A stretch of DNA of 64,000 bases. Origin: Valencia hispanica. Lineage: Eukaryota; Chordata; Actinopteri; Cyprinodontiformes; Valenciidae. The notes beneath the pieces were generated by a model that worked only from the letters and a program-made list of their open reading frames with translations, had not been told where the DNA came from and ran no database searches. The DNA is taken from the NCBI GenBank assembly GCA_963556495.2, contig OY747710.1, forward strand, positions 17,149,000 to 17,212,999, written 5' to 3'. Shown piece by piece: positions 9,739 through 22,149 of this stretch. The position numbers and the translations under genes are program-made. The first letter of the stretch is position 1, and every line of letters starts with the position of its first letter.

Positions 9739-12700
9739 CTGAAGAGGGAAAAAACAGAGGTGGAATAATCAGTCTCCACTAGATGGCAGTGGTAACATTT
9801 TACATACCGCAGAGAAACTGGTTAAATGTCTGTCTTACGTCAGTATCTTTAGGGATGTGTTTTTGCCAAGGCAGTTAACAATGTTTTCCGTCCCTTTCTC
9901 TGTGACACCAGTGATGTCCAGATAGAGCTCTTCAACAGTGTTGTTGTGCTCCAGAGCTGCCCACAGCTCATTAACACCCTCTGGACCCAGGTTATTCCCA
10001 CACATACTGCAAGATTAGTGAAAAAATATATTAGATAAGCTAAATGCATAAGGTAGATTGTTCTCAAAAGATATTTGCCCCTTTCTGACATGTTAATCTT
10101 TCTTTTTCTTTTTTAGATATAAAAACACTGTATAGATACCCTTAATCAATTCAAATATAGCACATCCCATGCAGTGAAAAAGTATTTCCCCTGTACAAAA
10201 TTTTTGTTCCATATTTTTTTTGGGTGACAAATAAGAACTTATAATCCTCAAATGATTTTAGTATCCGTAATATTCATAAAAAATTATGTCAGACAAAAGT
10301 TAACTTTTATAAATACATAAGTATATTTAGAGAGTTCGGATTTTCTGAAGACAGATTATGTGAAGTTATAGGTAATTGTTCCCATACCTCTATTAGAAAA
10401 ACTGGCAATAAGAATCTGGCTGATCAAATGTGACTCGGAAATAGACTTTTGCTCTGCCAAGCACAAAGTAAACTATGAAATCTGGAAAACAAAGTGTTTT
10501 GTAGGTTTTGTAGTTTCTATTCTAAAAATATCTTGATATACTCATAACCAGCTGATCTGCCAGAACAGCTGATGAGGCACATTGATACAGTGTATGGAAA
10601 TGAAGTCTTTCCACTGCAAGAACTGAACTTATACTGTTAATTCCTTTACAAAACCACATATCAAAATAATCGTTGCTAACCCTTCAAGGTCAGTGTTCTT
10701 GGTTTAATGATACTAATTAATGAATGGGCAAACATTTTATTTCTGGGAGAGTTGGAGGGCAAAGTCCATTGTTGAAATCAAAAGCTCACTTCACATTTGC
10801 CAGAAAAACATCTTGATGATCCCCAAAGCTGTTGGGGAAAATATTCTTTGGTCTGACAAGAGTTGCATTAAACCAACAGCACATCAGAAAAACAATATCA
10901 TACAGACTTTTAAAAATTGTGTTGATAGTGTGATGGTGAGGGGTTGCTTTGGTGGTTAAGGACCTGAATGACTTGCTTTAATTGATGGAACAATTAATGT
11001 GGCTCACTACCACAGAATGAAAATGTCCTGGCATCAGTTTATGACCTGAAGCTCAAGCACATGTCGGTTATGTAGCGTGGTGATTATCTAATCCACACCA
11101 GCAAGTCTATCTCAGAATGTTTCAAAGTCTGCATTTAAACCTGATTAAAATACTGTGGCATGACCCTAAAACCAGTCAAAGCCCTTTAGTGTGACTGAAT
11201 TAAAACAATTCTACAAAGAAGAATAGGCAAAAATTCCTTCAAGCACCTGATGGCAGCTGTTGATGCCAAGGGAGTGGCACAAGCAGGTAGACACAACCAG
11301 TTACTAGGATTAGCGGCAAATATTTTTTCATGCAAGGTTACATTGGTTTGCAACACTTTTTTGTTTAAGACGTGTCAGTGGGAAATCCTTTAATTTTTCA
11401 AAACACTGAAAGGGTTAAAGTTATCTAGATTCTTTTAAAGTTCAAATGATGAGAAAGAAACCTCAAAATTGGTAAATTTCTCAATATTTTTTATAATTTC
11501 AGTTGTATTTATGATTCTGAGAGAACTTACAAAAGTTTCTTCACTTGGCATTCATTTGATTTTAGAATTGCAGATTCTAATATTGCTGCTTGCCAGTCCA
11601 GACAGTTGTATCTCAAACTGAAACACAGCAGAAAAACAGACTTGTTACATCCTAACATGAATTTGAAAGATAGGTGGGAAGACCACTGAAGAGGTTTGTA
11701 CTCCTTTAGAGAGCTAATACAAACAAAGAAATACACATTCTCCTTATTCTCTACAGAAAACCCATCAGTTGGGAATGGGAATCAGAATATCTTCTTATTT
11801 CATTCTAGTCATATTGATCTTTGAATATAAAATAAAAGACTCACTAGAGAGATTCACAGCGATGGAGGATTGGCCTGAGTCGGCTGAGTCCTCTGTTTCC
11901 AATGTTGGAGTAGCCCAGGTTGAGTTCCTGAAGTGTGTGGGGAGAAAACTTCAGCACATAGTGCATTGCTGCACAGTCCACAATACTCAACTTCATTTTG
12001 AACAAGTTGAGCTTCTTAATCTCTGGTGCTGCAATGGTAGTGGTCTCCTTCATGTGAAACTCCATCAGACAATGCAAAAGATTCAATGCTGCTTCATTTT
12101 TCATCTTTCTGTGTTTAAATTGGTCTTGAAACCACATGCCCAGACTGGTGGGGACTGCATTCTCTTCCACCATGAAGGGGTCAACAAGGCCATCTAACTG
12201 TCTTTCTAACCTTGTTCGGAGAAGTCCCATGAAGAACCTTGTGAACATCTGAAGACTATCCAGCATGTCCATGTTGAGTTCTATGTTTTTTAGCAGCAAA
12301 GAAAAAGTAGGTGGTGGATGTAACCCAAAGCACCAGAGGTTTAAAGCTTGAGTTATGTCCTCCTGGCTGAAGAGGTTGAGGGCACAGTAGAGAGCAGCCA
12401 AATGTTCTTGAACAGTCAAGTGGAAGAAAGAAAACATCTCTACTGTCTCCTCTTTGAGAGGGTGAAGGATCTGACATAGAAAGGTGCTTTGAATATTTGC
12501 TGGTGTTACACCGTAGCTCTCCAGGTCTTCTAAGCTGAACATGATCTTCCTTTGCAGGAGGTTTTCATAGGCCAGTTTTCCTAGGTTTGTCAGTTGTTGC
12601 TTAGCTTGGGAGAGAACTTCAAATCTTGGAGTTGATCTTTCTGCACTCCCCCTCAATGCATGTTGCTTGACTGCTGTAAACAGATAGCAGAAGTAAACTT

Positions 12701-15700
12701 CGCTCACTGTTCTGGGTGGGTTCAACTCCAGAGATTTAAAGTCACCAACCTCCTGAGTTCCTGAGAAGAACTCTGCCATTGCAGTACAGATGATGTAGCA
12801 ATAAAGAGGGATGAAGGAGAGGACAAAAATGCTGTCATTGTTAGAGATGTATTTGTATACTTTTTCTGCAATTCTTCTATCTTTGAAGAACTTGGTGGTG
12901 TATTCTTTGACCTGGTTTTCCTCAAAGCCCAACACCACACAGCATCTCTGAAAGAAACGCTTAGGAGCTTCTGTAGATGGCCTTGTTGTGAGAATGAGCG
13001 AGGCCTCTGGGAGAAGATTTCCTTTAACCAAAGCAACTATCAGCTCAGATACTGGCACCTTCGACTGTATACCAATGTTTTTGTCTCGACTTTTCCAGTC
13101 TAAGGAAAATTTAAACTCATCTAAGCCATCCAGGATGAAGAGCAAAGATCTTGGTGCAGTGAACAAATTAGGAAGAGCATCTTTGAGGTACCGAAACCGT
13201 TCTCCAAGTAGCTCCAATAGACTGAGAGGGGCTTCAATTAGATTGAGCTCTCTGAAAGATAGATCAAAAATACAGGTGAATTCACGCATACTCTTTCCAA
13301 TTGCCCATTCATAGATGAGCCTCTGGACCGCGACACTCTTTCCAATGCCAGCAATACCCTTCACTTTCACCCTTTTAGGTGACTGTCCTGTTGTCTCTTG
13401 AGAACTCAGTAGTTGGCTTGGGCTGATGCGCTGGCATGATTGGTGGACATAGATACGAGCTCGTCTGCTTGCTAAGTCAAAGTACTCATGTTGGCTGCTG
13501 TCAATGAAGTCATTGTCCTCTGTCACGAAGAGGTCAGTATAGCGAATCTCAATGTGAGAAGCAGAGTTTGAAGCTTCTCTACTGCCCTCTGAGTAACACT
13601 GTAGGTCCTCCATGCGCCTCAGTAAGGTTGCTTTGTGGGTAGAAATTCGAACTGGAAAAGAGCATAAGTTAATTTTCTGAAAATGTTGTTGGTAAATTGA
13701 CATTTCTATTTAACAAGGGTTTTCATTGTTGGATTTCCAGTCTTAGACCAGGTCTGTTATGCCAAACTGCTCAAAATTGAAGTAATAGATAAAATATTAT
13801 GAAATAAATATCTACATAAATAAATAATAGACAAATATATAAGTCAATGAAATTGTGAAAAAACTGAATGCATATCAGGTTTTAGAGCTCATCATAGCAC
13901 TGAAACAGCACTGGTGAAGGTTACTAATGATATTCTCATGGCCTCAGATAATGGACTTGTGTCTGTTCTGGTTTTGTTAGATCTCAGTGCTGCTGTTGAC
14001 ACAGTCGATCATAATGTTCTCTTAGAAAAGCTTGAACATGTTGCAGGGATCAAAGGAACAGCACTAGGCTGGTTTAAATCATATTTGTCTGATAGATTAT
14101 AGTTTGTTCATCTAAATGATAAATCTTCTTCACTCTCAAGGGTTACTTGTGGAGTTCCACAGGGTTCTGTGCTTGGACCAATTCTGTTCACCATATATAT
14201 GCTCCCAATTGGTAGAATCATTAGACAGCATGGGATAAATTTCCACAGCTATGCAGATGATACACAACTATATTTAAATCCTGATGAACCCAGTCAGTTA
14301 GGTAGATTACAGGCATGTCTGGAAGACATAAAAACATGGATGACCCTAAACCTTTTGCTTATAAATTCTGACAAAACAGAAGTTGCTGTCTTTGGACCAG
14401 AAGTTCTTAAACAGAAACTGATTCGTCAATCACTTCATCTGGATGGCATTAAATTGGCCCCCAGTAATAACGTAAAGAGCCTGGGCGTTATTTTTGACCG
14501 AGACTTGACATTTAAGTCCCATATTAAACATGTTTCTAGGATTTCTTTCTTTCACCTCCGGAATATTGCTAAAATTAGAAACATCCTGTCCAGGAGTGAT
14601 GCTGAGAAACTAGTCCATGCATTTGTTACCTCAAGGCTGGACTACTGTAATTCTTTACTATCAGGAAGTCCACAAAATGTAATTAAAAGCCTTCAGTTGA
14701 TCCAAAATGCGGCAGCAAGAGTTCTGATGAATATTAAAAAGAGAGATCACATTTCTCCTGTTTTAGCTTCCCTTCATTGGCTCCCTGTTAAATCCAGAAT
14801 AGAATTTAAGATCCTTCTTCTTACATACAAAGCCCTTAATAATCAAGCTCCATCATACATCAGAGATCTTATTGTTCCTTATGTTCCTAACAGAGCCCTT
14901 CGCTCTCAGACTGCAGGTTTACTTGTAGTTCCTAGGATTTCTAAAAGTAGAATGGGAGGCAGATCTTTTAGTTATCAGGCTCCTCCCCTGTGGAACCAGC
15001 TCCCAGCTTTAGTCCGTGAGGCAGACACTCTGTTTACTTTTAAGGCCAGGCTTAAAACTTTCATTTTTGATAAAGCTTTTAGTTTGAGTGGCTAAGGTCA
15101 TCCTGAGCTATCTCTGTAGTTATGCTGCTACAGGCTTAGACTGCTGGAGGACAGACTTACCAAGTTTCTTCACTCTGCTACTTCCTTTTCTCCTACGACT
15201 CTCCAGTTGTATTACAGTACATTCTGTTATTTCGACTGTTAACTTTGTTTTCTCTCAGTGTTTTTCTCTCCATAGAAGATATACCTGGTCTGGTATACTG
15301 CTTGGCTGCAATACCCTGTTGGACGGGGGGCATCGACTGGGATGATCCTCCCAGTAACTGAACATCCACCGTATCATGTTATCAACTTTTTACTTTCTGT
15401 AACACAGAAAGTTCTCTTATATCAGATCTTCTGTTCCTTCTGTGTCTCTGCTCTGTCCTCTCAAACCCCCAGACGGTCGTGGCAGATGGCCGCTCCTACT
15501 GAGCCTGGTTCTGTTGGAGGTTTCTTCCTGTTAAAGGGGAGTTTTTCCTCTCCACCGTCGCTACATGCTTGCTCAGTATGAGGGATTGCTGAAGGATTGC
15601 TGTGGTTGGAAAGTCTGCATCAACGGGGCCCAACCTAACGCCAATGATTGACGCAATCTGCTGGGATTCCTGAAATAGGAAACTTTTTAACTGATTGGAA

Positions 15701-18700
15701 CGTTTGTATAAATGTATTGAAATTACTTCTTGTTAAGTGTCTTGAGATGACATCTGTTGTGAATTGGTGCTATATAAATAAACTGAATAGAAAATTGAAT
15801 TGAATTGAACCTATAGTTTGCTGGCCTCTGTTATGAATCATGGATGGAACCATGTCCAAATAGTGGAGGAAAATATATAATCCTTCGCAGTTGTGTGCTA
15901 TTTTTCACACAGAGCTGTGCTTTGCTGGTGTTTGGTGTAACAAAGCCAAAAGCAAGATATGCTTCTCATATTTTCTACTCTGTGGCTTGGAAGGAAGTTG
16001 GTTTAGAGACTTATTTGGAGATGTTTTATCTTCTGCTTTGCGTTTATCTGTAAATTATATTGGCTTTTAAATAATACCTATTCATAACGTGCCGCCCCTG
16101 CAATGACTCGGGGACACTTTGTTTAAATAAAATAATGTATTGTTTAATCTTGCTGTATGACCAAATCTTAATCTAGATATAAATCATTTCTTTCTTTATA
16201 CCAACTTTTCAACGCTGGCAACACTGAGTGAGAAGAAAGGCTATCCAGGATGATCATTGTTCAAGCACCAGCCAATGAGCATGCAGGTCCCATTCACTGA
16301 CCCTAATTGGCTGATGATCTCATGATGAAAAGCGACATTCTGAAATAAATAAGCCACTGGGAAAAACCCCATTATGAAATAAAAGCTGACTTTGGGAAAA
16401 TGACGTCTTGGAAAAAACCCAGATGAAATTAAATAAAAATGGCTAAAGAAATTTTCTGGCATTAGGAAATAATTTATAGTAAAATAATGTTTTATAATAA
16501 TCAATACATTTTTAAAAGGAAAATGAAACATATTTCAGAATAATGAGCTTAGAATTTTATATGCATTCAGTTTTTTCACAATTTCATTGTCACATTATAT
16601 ATTTGTCTATTATTTATTCATGTGGATATTTATTTCATAATGTTATATTTATTTATTTATTAAATTTTGAGCAGTTTGGCATTCCATACTCATTATCTTT
16701 GCAAACAGATGTCCTAATATATCATCACTTTAATTTAAGAAAACAACAGTTTGCTAACACTCTTGACATGCCAATTAGCCATTTTGATCTTCTGATCAGT
16801 ACTTTCAAGGCTAATGCAACAGTGAGTTAGGCAACCAATTTGAAAAACAATCCTTAAACATCAGCTGGTGAGATTGAGAACAAACCCTAATGTTTTACAA
16901 AATTCAGATTTATTTCCCCATGTACACAGCAAAAATAAAACAAAAAAATGACTTTCAAAGTGAAGGCTTTTAAAATTCGAATTTGTTGGGTATTTATGTG
17001 CACTTGATATCCAGAAATCATTAAAAGATGTTTTAAAAATTTGGAGATTAGTACAGCTTGGGCCACCTTTTCTTACAAAAGTCAAAGTGTTTTTCATAAA
17101 CTGTCATAAGATATACCAGCTAACAGGGACATTTACTGAGGAGTTTTAAAAAGCCTATTCACAGCACTTTCTGTGGTTGTTGGTCTTCTCAAATGTGCCC
17201 ACAGTTTATTTTTTCTAGCTTTTTTGTGCTGAAGATAGTGCATATAGCTCTGGTTTAGCTTGGGATTTTCTTTGATATACAAAACTCTTTTGTGTTGTTT
17301 TTTGACTTACCTTTGAGGTTGGCCACCATTTGACTTCTTGATGGTTTCAGATCTTTCTTGCCTAAAGGATGAAAAATATAAGATGATAGAAATACTTAAA
17401 TTTAAAAACAAACTTCTAGAAAATAATTGTGTTCACACTAAGGATATACTGCATCAGTATTTATTATAAAGAGAGTACAATGTACCCTCTTTCTAATAAT
17501 TACTCTCTTTAACTCACCCATGCCTAGTTTTTTTATGTACTCTAAAACTAGGCATGGGTGAGTTGTTGTATCAAGATATAACCATGTTTTAAAAAATAAG
17601 TTTTAAAACCAGTAAATGTTTTTCTGTTGTATGTTTCCTACATTATTTAGTATAACGATTTCACCAATATTCTGCAATAACATCAAGGATAGCAAGTTTT
17701 TCTAATACTGAGTAGGCCTAGTCACTAAATGGAAGTACCTGTGTGACCAGGGTTTATTCTGGTTTTATGGAGTTTTATGGAGCTGACTTCAAGTTCTTTA
17801 TTTTACGTATTTGTATTAATTTTGTGGTATTTTTAATCTAGGTTATTACAATGTGACAATCTCATATCCTGATGTGCATACTAGAAAAGTATTTTGGTAT
17901 AACTTTAGTTTTGTTAAAATAATTCATGCATACCTTTAACTTCCACCGTTACAGAGAATCCTTTGTTCTTCCTTTTGAATAGTTTAGCAATGGATCCTTT
18001 ATGTTTCTTGTGCTTATCTGTCACAAAATTGACATAATTAGACACAAGTGATAGACAGAATTGGTGACTGTTGAGAATCCGCCAAGTCTGTTGAGGGAAT
18101 GCAGGACTTTACTGAGGAGTCTTTGCTGAACAAAGCTCTTCTTTACCACTTTATTTACCAAATTTTAGAATATTGTTAAAATTTTAAATGAATGGCAATC
18201 CAATTTAGAAGATCTCATTGTTAAAATATAATAACTTCAGTTTTTGTTTTTTGTAAGCTAAGAAATGCATTTCCATTCATATTTGTAAATCCCTAAGACT
18301 GTCTTGCAAAAATTAGGACAATGACCGTTTGAAGGCAGAGAACAGATCATGGGATAACTGTTTCTGTAGTTAACTGCTAAAAGCAAATCATTAAAAAAAA
18401 CTTCAAACAAGCTATTTTTCTGCTGTGGTTTCATTTAAATCTAAAATAACCTATTTCCCCAGCACATTTTAATTCCAGAAAAGACTGTAACCGGTTACAA
18501 ACTGTTTTTTCTGACACCACTTTAGACCAGAGGTTCCCAAATCCAGTATAGAGCTACTGTCCATCAACTTTTAGATGCCTCTCTGCTCCAAAATAGCTAA
18601 ATCAAATGAATAGCTCTTTGCCAGGCCTCTGCATAGATGAAAGACATTTTGATTAGACCTTTTTGAGAAGGGATGCATCTAAAAGTTCCAGGATAATAGC

Positions 18701-20969
18701 TCCCGGAGACTGGACTTCTGTTCTCCGTCTTTGGATCTTTTTTTTATTTTTATGAGAGGTTGTACTACAACATAGTTGAAGGCTGCTGGAACACAACCAG
18801 ACATCTGGGCAGAGATAAACACTACAAGGTCCACCTGTGTAAAAAGCAACACAAACATAAACAGTAACTTGTTTAAATTTCTCTAACACACCAACCCATA
18901 CCTGTGAGGTAGATGGATTTTTTTATTGCAGGGGAAGGCATAGACTTAATAATAATAACAATAACAATAACAATAATTATAATTATAATAATAATTATAA
19001 TGATTATAAAAATAATAATATATTAATGATAAACTTTATTTATAAAGCACTTTTCATACAAAAAATTGCAGTTCAAAGTGCTTTACAGAATATAAACTAC
19101 CCCCCACCCACCCCCAATAAGTTTAAGCATGAATACAATTATACTACCCTCCCCCCAATCCTATCCCCATGTGCGGACACACTCAGGAGCAACATTAAAA
19201 GGACATTAAAATAGAAAATAGTATGGACACTGAGTACAGATGAGCCAGGTTAGGCAAGGAAACGCAATCAAGGGAGCCATCTGCCCCGGCAGCAATGGAT
19301 CAACATCAACAGCCGAGGCACTGACCCAGGGCGCCCGGAGGAGAAGAGGCCAGGATCCTGACCTCCACCCAAGCACCACCTGGAGAGCACCCAGGCAGCC
19401 ACAGCTGACCACCGCTCCCAAAGCAGAAGGCTCCCACAGGGGAAACACTGGAATGACGTGTCTATGTTTTTATTATATGTGTAAAACAACAGGCTAACAT
19501 ATAAAAAAATACACAAATAAAGGAATAAATAGGCTGGTAGATAGGTAGGTAGGTAAATTAATTAATAAATGAATAAAATAAAATAAAATAAAACGAGATA
19601 AATACAAGACCAAGTAGTAAAACACTGATCAATAAAAGCAAGTAAAACATGAAAAGCAAATAGACACGCAGTACATAGTAATTAATTAAAAGCCAGCCTA
19701 TAAAAGGTGAGTCTTGAGCCTACTTTTAAAAACATGAACGTTTTCTGCGGCCCTGAGTTCCTCCGGCAGCCTGTTCCAGAGGTGAGGGCCATAAAAATCG
19801 AAGGACGCCTCGCCATGCGTGCGTGTTCTTACTTTAGGGATGACAAGGAGACGGCTGCCAGAGGAGACCGCAAATTCATATGATAAAAGCAGTTCTGAAA
19901 GATTAGAAGGCCCAAGACCGTTAAGACACTTAAAAACCATTAAAAGAACCTTAAAATCGATCCTAAAACATACGGGGAGCCAATGCAGTGATTTTAAGAC
20001 CGGTGTAATGTGTTCCGGCCTCCTGGTCTTCGTCAGGACACGTGCTGCTGAATCTTGTAGGAGTTGTAAACCTGAGATACTCTTTTTGGGAAGACCAGAA
20101 AGCAGGGCATTACAGTAATCTATCCTACTGGACTTTCCAGCATGCATCAGTGTCTAAAGGTTTCTAAAGGTGAGGGTACAACAGAGGCTGATTGACATAG
20201 ATTTCTAACAGTTCAGAGTACTGAAAATAAAATCAGCTTTGTAACTGTTGTTTGACCCCAGGTTTGAAAGATCTTTAGTTAATGCAAGTTAAACAGTCTT
20301 CTGGTACTATTTGAGACATACATGCTAAATTATCAACATTACTACATGACTAAAATTTTAAACAGGGATAGTGGGGCCATTGTAATTGACCTTGATGTTC
20401 CTTATGCATTAGGTTTGCTTGATTGCTGAAATCAGCAAAAATTTCTTGGCAGAGCATCAAAGTTCTTGCTTGCTATAACAATCTTTCCATAAACCGCTGA
20501 CCAAAACACAGTTGAATCCACCTGGGCAAATTTGACGTTTGCATCAAAATTTGGAATTATCATCCTCCTTTACTTTAAGACTACATTAATCTAGTTTGAA
20601 AACATTACACACTTATGAAAAGTATTTTCAACCATCCTCACCTTCAGCTATTACAACTTCGGATGCTGGTTGTCTATTTGCATTAGATCTGCAGTGTTTA
20701 TCAACCCAAAGGTGCAGATCCTTGCAGTAATAATCCTGCACTTCCCTCAGCACCTCCAGGAACCTTTGACTTTTTTCCTCCGAGGCACATGCAGTCTCCA
20801 GAGCCTGAGCCACTGAATCGGAAGGGGATTTTTCCAGTAAATACAGGTAGGAGCTGGGAGATAGCACCTTATTGTCATGGAGCCAACGTAAAAGGGGTGC
20901 AGGATGGTCGCAAGTCCAGTTCACCAGCAGGTCCCTCTGAGATTGAAGCAGTTGCTGAGCCGAGGTCAT
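9420..20969 (-). CDS. CARD-NACHT-LRR NOD-like receptor, 7 coding exons
   Basis: Exons (minus strand, 5' to 3'): 20642-20969, 17934-18017, 17311-17361, 11845-13651, 11531-11617, 9839-10006, 9420-9738. Phases match at every junction and the total of 2844 nt gives 947 residues plus stop. Domains: CARD-like bundle 1-95; lysine-rich linker 110-155; NACHT with Walker A GIAGIGKS (253-260) and Walker [11 protein letters not shown] (324-333); winged-helix/HD2 region with [14 protein letters not shown]; short LRRs (about 735-855); charged helical tail to 947. NLRs of this layout are cytosolic sensors in innate immunity or inflammasome signalling. The NACHT resembles NLRC3/NOD types rather than the usual fish FISNA-NACHT expansion, but I cannot name the orthologue. 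The gene faces the Siglec-like gene head to head. Its introns carry L2 and Tc1 insertions; the exons are intact. Confidence 0.88.
9839..10006 (-). CDS. NLR exon 6: two leucine-rich repeats
   Basis: A 168-nt exon, exactly two 84-nt LRR units. It encodes [20 protein letters not shown] followed by a second repeat beginning [17 protein letters not shown]. Acceptor CTTGCAG and donor GTAAGA are clear. Confidence 0.88.
10170..11345 (+). mobile_element. degraded Tc1-like element in NLR intron 5
   Basis: Several stretches keep Tc1 transposase DNA in order: an [23 protein letters not shown] block near 10810-10870, a KYGGGSVMLWG-equivalent (VMVRGCFGG) near 10930, an NPI.LW-equivalent near 11130-11160 and the 3' LQEEWAKIP region near 11210. 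Terminal-like GAAAAAGTATTTCCCC (about 10176) and AAATATTTTTTCATGC (about 11318) are consistent with decayed inverted repeats. No frame is open, so the copy is long inactive. Confidence 0.65.
11531..11617 (-). CDS. NLR exon 5: leucine-rich repeat
   Basis: An 87-nt exon between acceptor GTGTTTCAG and donor GTAAGT, encoding [20 protein letters not shown] and NECQVKKLL. It carries about one LRR, matching the roughly 84-nt LRR exon unit of NLR genes. The usual Asn of LxxNxL is present as YNCL. Confidence 0.85.
11845..13651 (-). CDS. NLR exon 4: NACHT and winged-helix/HD region
   Basis: A single 1807-nt open exon. Walker A and Walker B are intact ([14 protein letters not shown]). Sensor-1-like LILTTRPS, the helical-domain signature [14 protein letters not shown] and the HD2 motif [17 protein letters not shown] follow in the usual order. 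The exon ends within the first LRR ([19 protein letters not shown]). A single large NACHT exon is typical of vertebrate NLR genes. There are no internal stops, so purifying selection is likely. Confidence 0.95.
13874..15808 (+). mobile_element. L2-type LINE, 5'-truncated, in NLR intron 3
   Basis: From [20 protein letters not shown] the frame runs through the reverse-transcriptase core ([45 protein letters not shown]) to the L2 C-terminal block [11 protein letters not shown]...[13 protein letters not shown], ending at 15095. One in-frame TAG at 14100-14102 is the only interruption. The 5' end of ORF2, with the endonuclease, is missing, as usual for target-primed insertions. The 3' UTR ends in a TTGAATTGAA microsatellite near 15808. 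It lies antisense to the NLR gene. Confidence 0.93.
15809..17310. other. NLR intron 3 remainder, with a hAT end fragment
   Basis: No exon is seen. About 16085-16226 is a hAT terminal fragment in reverse orientation: its end, CAACGCTGGCAACACTG at 16226, and the inner tract TCTAGAT...TTTGGTCATAC match the left end of the hAT at 56381. Its other terminus was not found. Confidence 0.5.
17311..17361 (-). CDS. NLR exon 3: short linker
   Basis: A 51-nt phase 1-1 exon encoding [17 protein letters not shown] between acceptor CCTTTAG and donor GTAAGT. Its phase allows it to be skipped without a frameshift, so linker-length isoforms are possible. Confidence 0.78.
17511..17564. repeat. perfect 21-bp inverted repeat with 12-nt loop
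   Basis: Arms at 17511-17531 and 17544-17564 are exact reverse complements, containing CACCCATGCCTAG and CTAGGCATGGGTG. The loop is TTTATGTACTCT. It lies in NLR intron 2, between the two linker exons, and could fold as a hairpin on either strand. Pairing does not extend beyond the 21-bp arms, which argues against a classical miRNA precursor. Confidence 0.9.
17934..18017 (-). CDS. NLR exon 2: basic linker
   Basis: An 84-nt phase 1-1 exon encoding [20 protein letters not shown] followed by FSVTVEVK. It has a good acceptor (TTGTGACAG) and donor (GTATGC). It contains nine Lys, two His and one Arg among 28 residues, so it is strongly basic and could act in nuclear localisation or acidic-lipid binding. 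That role is inference. Confidence 0.8.
18948..20150 (-). mobile_element. L2-type LINE 3' fragment (minus), in NLR intron 1
   Basis: Minus-strand frame 20147-19698 encodes the L2 C-terminal block ([52 protein letters not shown]). Downstream is a GC-rich 3' UTR, an AGTGCTTTATAAATAAAG-type terminus (complement near 19030-19050) and an AAT/AAC microsatellite tail (18948-19020). The same family is present in plus orientation at 59240-60108. It is 5'-truncated. Confidence 0.88.
20642..20969 (-). CDS. NLR exon 1: CARD-like domain
   Basis: The ATG is at 20969. The exon encodes [25 protein letters not shown], then helices ending in [14 protein letters not shown]. The six-helix spacing and the 'L..HR.LLV...' start resemble NOD-type CARDs. 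The donor GTGAGG follows an incomplete Gly codon (phase 1). An acceptor-like TTTTGGCAG sits just upstream of the ATG, so a non-coding first exon is possible. Confidence 0.82.
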
Positions 20970-21622
20970 GTTTTTCAGAAAATACTGCCAAAATGTTAAG
21001 ATTCAACTCAAGTTAAAAGTTGGACGTAAAAGATCTCCCACAAAACTGCAATAGTTAAATTTTTACTTTTAAATAATAGGGGTCTGCAGAAACAGAAAAA
21101 TTCACAAATTCAATACACATTCATTTAAAAATGTAATTTAAAAACCTCACATAAAGCGGATAATAGATCTTCGTGCTGTGTGTTCTGTGTTATATTCTCT
21201 CCTCAGTCACGAGTGTTGCAGCAACACAGTTAACCTTTTGTCTTAAGTAGTTGAAGGTGGCAACTTTCCAATTCAAAGGTTCAATGTTCAGGCTTTTGTA
21301 CCTTCCTTTGCCCATTTGTTTTTGTTTGACTACGTGGAAATGTGCACTCATTCTCACCCACTAAACATGAGATACACAAACATTGTGAAAGTTTGCAGTC
21401 TTGGAGAACACATTTCCTGTTGAAATACTCAAATAGCAAAATGTTTTTCTGCTTCGCCTTCCTTTAAAAAGCAACCTACTTGTATCAATATATATTTATT
21501 CCCAGGTAGCAAAACAAGTGTCTAACAGGTTAACCATTAATCCTTTTTGATATTGTTTTGTCGTCTTGTCGTCCTGTGGAGGTTTTCTATGCAAACTTTT
21601 ATCATCAGCTTTGGAGGTTTAT
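20970..21622. promoter_or_regulatory. NLR upstream region
   Basis: This holds the putative 5' UTR and promoter of the minus-strand NLR gene. No TATA box or motif can be defended from sequence alone. It borders the outer Tc1 element, which begins at 21625. Confidence 0.3.
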
Positions 21623-22149
21623 TACAATGGCCTGCAAAAGTATTTATACAGCTTGAACCTTTTCACATTAAAATAAAAATAACACACAGCATTTTATTAC
21701 GAGTTCTAAAATAGACCAACACAAAGTAGTATATAAAAGTGAACGGATTTAACAATTACAATTATAAAAACAACTCCAAGATTAGCACTCCCCACAAAGT
21801 GCTGTTTTATTAGTCATCTGAGTGCAAATCTCCTGGGACATGGTTGTCCAGCTTAGCAGAGAAAATCTGTAGACAACATAACTATTCTTGTTAGGCACAC
21901 AAAAAACTGGCCTTTTATTGAACAGTAGCAAGAAAAAAATACACTGTTTTCTGTTTACCACAAGCTCTATGCAGGACATAGCCAACGGGTGGAAAAGGTG
22001 CTCTGGTCAAGTGACACCAAAATGTAACTTTTGAGCCTCCATACAACATGCACTGTATGGCAGAACACCTGATGCTGTACATGACCCTGAATTCACCCTC
22101 ACCTGTGTAAAACATGGTCATGATAGCATCGTACTGTTGGAATGGTTTA

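Noticed and set aside
11769..12197. 142-codon plus-strand frame
   Set aside because: It is the antisense shadow of the NLR NACHT exon, whose minus-strand frame has Walker A and B motifs.
17511..17564. microRNA precursor at the perfect hairpin
   Set aside because: The stem is only 21 bp with a 12-nt loop, lacks the longer imperfect stem and lower-stem features of miRNA precursors, and has no expression evidence.
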